A DNA stretch of 16,229 bases, from contig JASFTV010000043.1 in assembly GCA_050050615.1 (NCBI GenBank), forward strand, positions 1 through 16,229, written 5' to 3'. The stretch comes from JASFTV01 sp050050615. Its GTDB lineage: Bacteria > Desulfobacterota > DSM-4660 > Desulfatiglandales > HGW-15. Below are positions 13,768 through 16,229 of the stretch, one piece after another. The translations under genes were made by a program, and so were the position numbers. The notes beneath the pieces are model-generated. The model saw only the letters and a program-made list of their open reading frames with translations, made no database searches and had not been told where the DNA came from. Within the stretch, counting starts at the first letter, position 1. Every line of letters begins with the position of its first letter.

Positions 13768-16058
13768 TACGCCTCGTCGGGAACAGGAAACTGTACGATA
13801 AAGGTGGTTCCTTCGCCCTCTTCCGTGTTCACTTTAATGATGCCGTCATAGTCCTGCACAATGCCATAGCTTATGGAGAGTCCCAGTCCTGTGCCCTTGC
13901 CCACATTCTTGGTGGTAAAAAAGGGTTCAAAAATCTTATCAAGAATCGATTCCGGAATCCCGGTTCCGGTATCAGTGACCTCAACGGTGACCATGCCATC
14001 TTTCATTTGCGTTCTTAACAAAATCCTTTTGCTCGCTTCCTTCTGATTGCCCTTTTCCCACCTCTTTTCAATGGCATCCCTTGCATTGATGAGCAGATTA
14101 ACGAATACCTGTTCCAAGCGGTTCGAATCCGCCCAAATCACCGGGAGGTTTTCTTCAAGGTCCTGTATGACTTCGATTTCTCTCAGTTTCAATTGCTGGC
14201 TGAAGAGTTCGAGAGCCCGCTTCAAGACCCCATTGACCTGGACCTTTTCCTTGGCGACCTCTGATTTGCGACCGAATTCCCTCATGTGGGTAATGATTTT
14301 TGAGGCGCGATCCACATGGCTGTCGATCTCACCAGCCATGGTCTGCATGATCTTATCTTCGATCGCCTCTTTTTTGGCCACCTTTCGTTTCAAGAAACTG
14401 CTTGCGGTCTTGATGACAGAGAGGGGCTGATTCAACTCATGGGCTACGCCCGTGGCCATCTCCCCGAGGGTGGCCATCTTGCTTGCCTGGATCAATTGCT
14501 GTTCAGCCATCAGCCTCATGGTAATATCGCTTGTGGTCACCAAAAAGACTTTCTGGCCAGAGTACTCTGACATTGAGACACGGATATTGACATAAATAGC
14601 CATTCCATCTTTTCGAATCTGTCTGGCACGGTCTAGGACATTGACGGATTTTATTTTGGATGAAATCTCTTCCCGCTCTCCTTCCTCAAAGAAATCGGTA
14701 AAGGAGGACATCAATATCTCTTCTTTATGGAAGCCGTATACTGCGGTCACGCTGTCATTACAGTCAAGGATCTTGAGGGTATCTCCATCCAGCACGAAGA
14801 CGGGATTGGGTATGGTATTAAATATCGTCCGATATTTCTCTTCAGACTTTTGGGCCTCCCTTTCAAGAAATCTCACATGCGTCAGATCCAGACTCATCTC
14901 CATGGCAGCGATCACTTCCCCTTCGGCGTTCTTGATGGGGGAGGTCCTGACCATCCAGTATGCTTCAGTACCGTCCTTATTCACGGCGGCTTCTTCGCTG
15001 TAATGGGGCTGTCCGTCTTCGAAGGTTTTTATCACAGGACAGATTTCGCATCTTTCGGAGCGACCCTTGTAGGCGGTGTAGCAATAATCGCCTGATTTCG
15101 GACGAAACCTTTCTGCAAATTCGCGGTTATACCTGATGATCTTGAGATCCCTATCCTGGACAGTAATGTAGCAGGGTGCCCCTTCAAACAGTTTCTGATA
15201 TTCATACCGCTGTTGCTTCAATTCCCCATATTTGTCGCGGATTTCCTTACGCATTTGATTGACGGTGTGGGCGAGTTGGCCGATTTCGTCATTCCGGACA
15301 ATGTCAATTTCATAATCATAATCTCCATTGCCGATGAGGCGCGTTCCCGTGATCAGCTTCTTGATAGGACGATTAACGTATCGCATAAGGAATATACCGA
15401 TGATGGTCGATGCCCCGAGAAAAAGAGAGATGGCTAGGCCGATGATCCCTTTTTCGTAAGCTAGGATCTCTTTATCAACCCCCTCCATGGAGATGACCAC
15501 ATCAAGGAGGCCCAGCACCTTCTTGTCTTGCGGGTGAACATGGCAGGGACCCGGAGAACAGCCAGGCTCATTGTAGATCGGGCTGATGATGCCAAGCTTC
15601 CGATAGCCCTCGCCCGAGTCAAAGAGTCTTTTCCTTTGGGAAAGGCTGACGCTTTCCAGGGGGGGCTCTTGTTTATGGCAGATAAAACAAGCTTCGGCTT
15701 TAATGTTGGTCATCTGATCGATCTCTTGCGTGCTGTTCGAGAATTTGATCTGTCCTTCCTTGTTGTATATCCGGATATTTTCTATCTCTCTCTGCCGCGC
15801 AATGTTCTTGGTGATCTGGGTGATATCGTCCCTTGAATTGAGCATCATGGCGTAGTGGGTGCCCAGTTTGATGGTGTTCCCTAATCTCTCGACATCTGTC
15901 ACCATCACGTTGAGCGCCTTTTCTTTCTGAAACCTGATATCGAAATAGGCCCAGATTGCGATACACACGAGCAGGATCAGGCCAACCCAAAAGATGAGCC
16001 GAAAGCTGAGACTGCTATGGATATTGCGGAATCTTTGCAATTTCTTGTGCTGTTTCAC
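13767..16058 (-). CDS. Membrane sensor histidine kinase with c-type-heme motifs in the periplasmic domain
   Basis: 763 aa from a GTG start with only a weak GGAC upstream. No better in-frame start exists, and a TAG lies a short way upstream in frame. A transmembrane helix (about 17-38) is followed by a periplasmic domain (39-200) with CFICH (C124, C127, H128), a classical CxxCH haem-attachment motif, and CSPGPCH (C167, C172, H173), the rarer CX4CH form. After a second helix (203-226) come HAMP (227-279), PAS1 (about 285-395, with C326, C337 and C340 in SERCEICP), PAS2 (405-520), the phospho-acceptor helix GVAHELNQPLS (H540) and the HATPase (N658, DTGTG 696-700, KGTGLGL 721-727). It is likely to sense periplasmic redox state or a small ligand through haem. 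Haem attachment is predicted, not shown. It is the first gene of the visible signalling operon. Confidence 0.94.
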   Translation of the reverse strand: MKQHKKLQRFRNIHSSLSFRLIFWVGLILLVCIAIWAYFDIRFQKEKALNVMVTDVERLGNTIKLGTHYAMMLNSRDDITQITKNIARQREIENIRIYNKEGQIKFSNSTQEIDQMTNIKAEACFICHKQEPPLESVSLSQRKRLFDSGEGYRKLGIISPIYNEPGCSPGPCHVHPQDKKVLGLLDVVISMEGVDKEILAYEKGIIGLAISLFLGASTIIGIFLMRYVNRPIKKLITGTRLIGNGDYDYEIDIVRNDEIGQLAHTVNQMRKEIRDKYGELKQQRYEYQKLFEGAPCYITVQDRDLKIIRYNREFAERFRPKSGDYCYTAYKGRSERCEICPVIKTFEDGQPHYSEEAAVNKDGTEAYWMVRTSPIKNAEGEVIAAMEMSLDLTHVRFLEREAQKSEEKYRTIFNTIPNPVFVLDGDTLKILDCNDSVTAVYGFHKEEILMSSFTDFFEEGEREEISSKIKSVNVLDRARQIRKDGMAIYVNIRVSMSEYSGQKVFLVTTSDITMRLMAEQQLIQASKMATLGEMATGVAHELNQPLSVIKTASSFLKRKVAKKEAIEDKIMQTMAGEIDSHVDRASKIITHMREFGRKSEVAKEKVQVNGVLKRALELFSQQLKLREIEVIQDLEENLPVIWADSNRLEQVFVNLLINARDAIEKRWEKGNQKEASKRILLRTQMKDGMVTVEVTDTGTGIPESILDKIFEPFFTTKNVGKGTGLGLSISYGIVQDYDGIIKVNTEEGEGTTFIVQFPVPDEA

Positions 16059-16126
16059 TGCTGTCCAAAATAAATCGAAAACACGCTTCTAAACGAGCTA
16101 AGTGCCTGACTTTACAAGACGCCCCA

Positions 16127-16159
16127 CGGTGCCCAAAATTCAGGTTCCCATGGGCACCG
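16127..16159. repeat. Inverted repeat upstream of the sensor kinase
   Basis: CGGTGCCC (16127-16134) and GGGCACCG (16152-16159) form a perfect 8-bp stem with a 17-nt loop in the non-coding 171 nt upstream of the kinase start. It could be an operator, a leader hairpin or the end of a repeat element. There is no further evidence for any of these. Confidence 0.4.
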
Positions 16160-16177
16160 AGTCGCGAGCCATGGGGG

Positions 16178-16195
16178 TCTCTTTTCAAAAACGAA
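16178..16195. repeat. 18-bp dispersed repeat, copy 2
   Basis: This is an exact second copy of the sequence at 11225-11242, again in non-coding DNA after a G-rich run. No recognisable promoter was found between here and the kinase start at 16058. Confidence 0.6.
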
Positions 16196-16229
16196 AAGTC
16201 GCTGCCCGGTGACCAGCGTAAGGCCACGG

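Noticed and set aside
16015..16227. 70-codon frame upstream of and overlapping the sensor kinase
   Set aside because: It lies in repeat-bearing non-coding DNA and overlaps the kinase start in another frame. It has no family features.
1..16229. CRISPR array, tRNA/rRNA genes, insertion sequences
   Set aside because: I saw no regularly spaced repeat-spacer pattern, no tRNA-like cloverleaf and no transposase-like frame. Only short dispersed repeats are present.

Overview
All genes in this window lie on the minus strand and read from right to left. The window combines two kinds of gene. One set is for cytoplasmic, flavin-based electron transfer: heterodisulfide-reductase A (HdrA)-type proteins, an MvhD-type electron-transfer subunit and an FrhB/FdhB-type flavo-iron-sulfur protein. 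The other is a dense set of signalling genes. This mix, with a sigma-54 activator and a c-type-heme-motif sensor kinase, suggests a strict anaerobe of the Desulfobacterota (sulfate-reducing or syntrophic 'deltaproteobacterial' type). There is no rRNA or other taxonomic marker, so this is inference.

Layout in transcription order. (1) 16058-13767: membrane histidine kinase with a periplasmic domain carrying a CxxCH and a CX4CH motif, then HAMP, two PAS domains and a kinase core. (2) 13767-12622: response-regulator/histidine-kinase fusion, overlapping gene 1 by one base. (3) 12542-12045: universal stress protein. (4) A cluster of short hairpins. (5) 11900-11508: stand-alone receiver protein. (6) 11508-11070: intergenic stretch with a REP-like element and a sigma-70-like promoter. 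(7) 11070-9328: PAS-PAS-AAA+-Fis sigma-54 activator. (8) 9327-9006: control region with a good -24/-12 promoter and an 18-bp near-palindrome about 115 bp upstream of the expected start. (9) 9005-8592: second stand-alone receiver, a paralogue of (5). (10) 8526-5137: HdrA with a complete GltD-like NAD(P)H dehydrogenase module inserted among its ferredoxin clusters. (11) 5010-4588: MvhD-like subunit. (12) 4162-3017: FrhB/FdhB-like protein. (13) 2949 to beyond the left edge: a second, very large HdrA-type protein. It has a complete CheY/NtrC-type receiver domain embedded just after its ferredoxin clusters, followed by a second HdrA-like half.

The most unusual feature is gene 13, where a phospho-acceptor domain with all canonical residues sits inside an electron-transfer enzyme. 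Another stand-alone receiver begins the same probable operon, and two kinase genes lie upstream. The whole can be read as an NAD(P)H-linked, probably electron-bifurcating Hdr-like complex whose expression (sigma-54) and perhaps activity (receiver phosphorylation) are both under two-component control. The sequence shows the domain architecture, promoter motifs and gene order. The link between kinases, receivers and enzyme is inference. No HdrB/HdrC, hydrogenase or formate dehydrogenase catalytic gene is present in the window, so the final electron acceptor is unknown.
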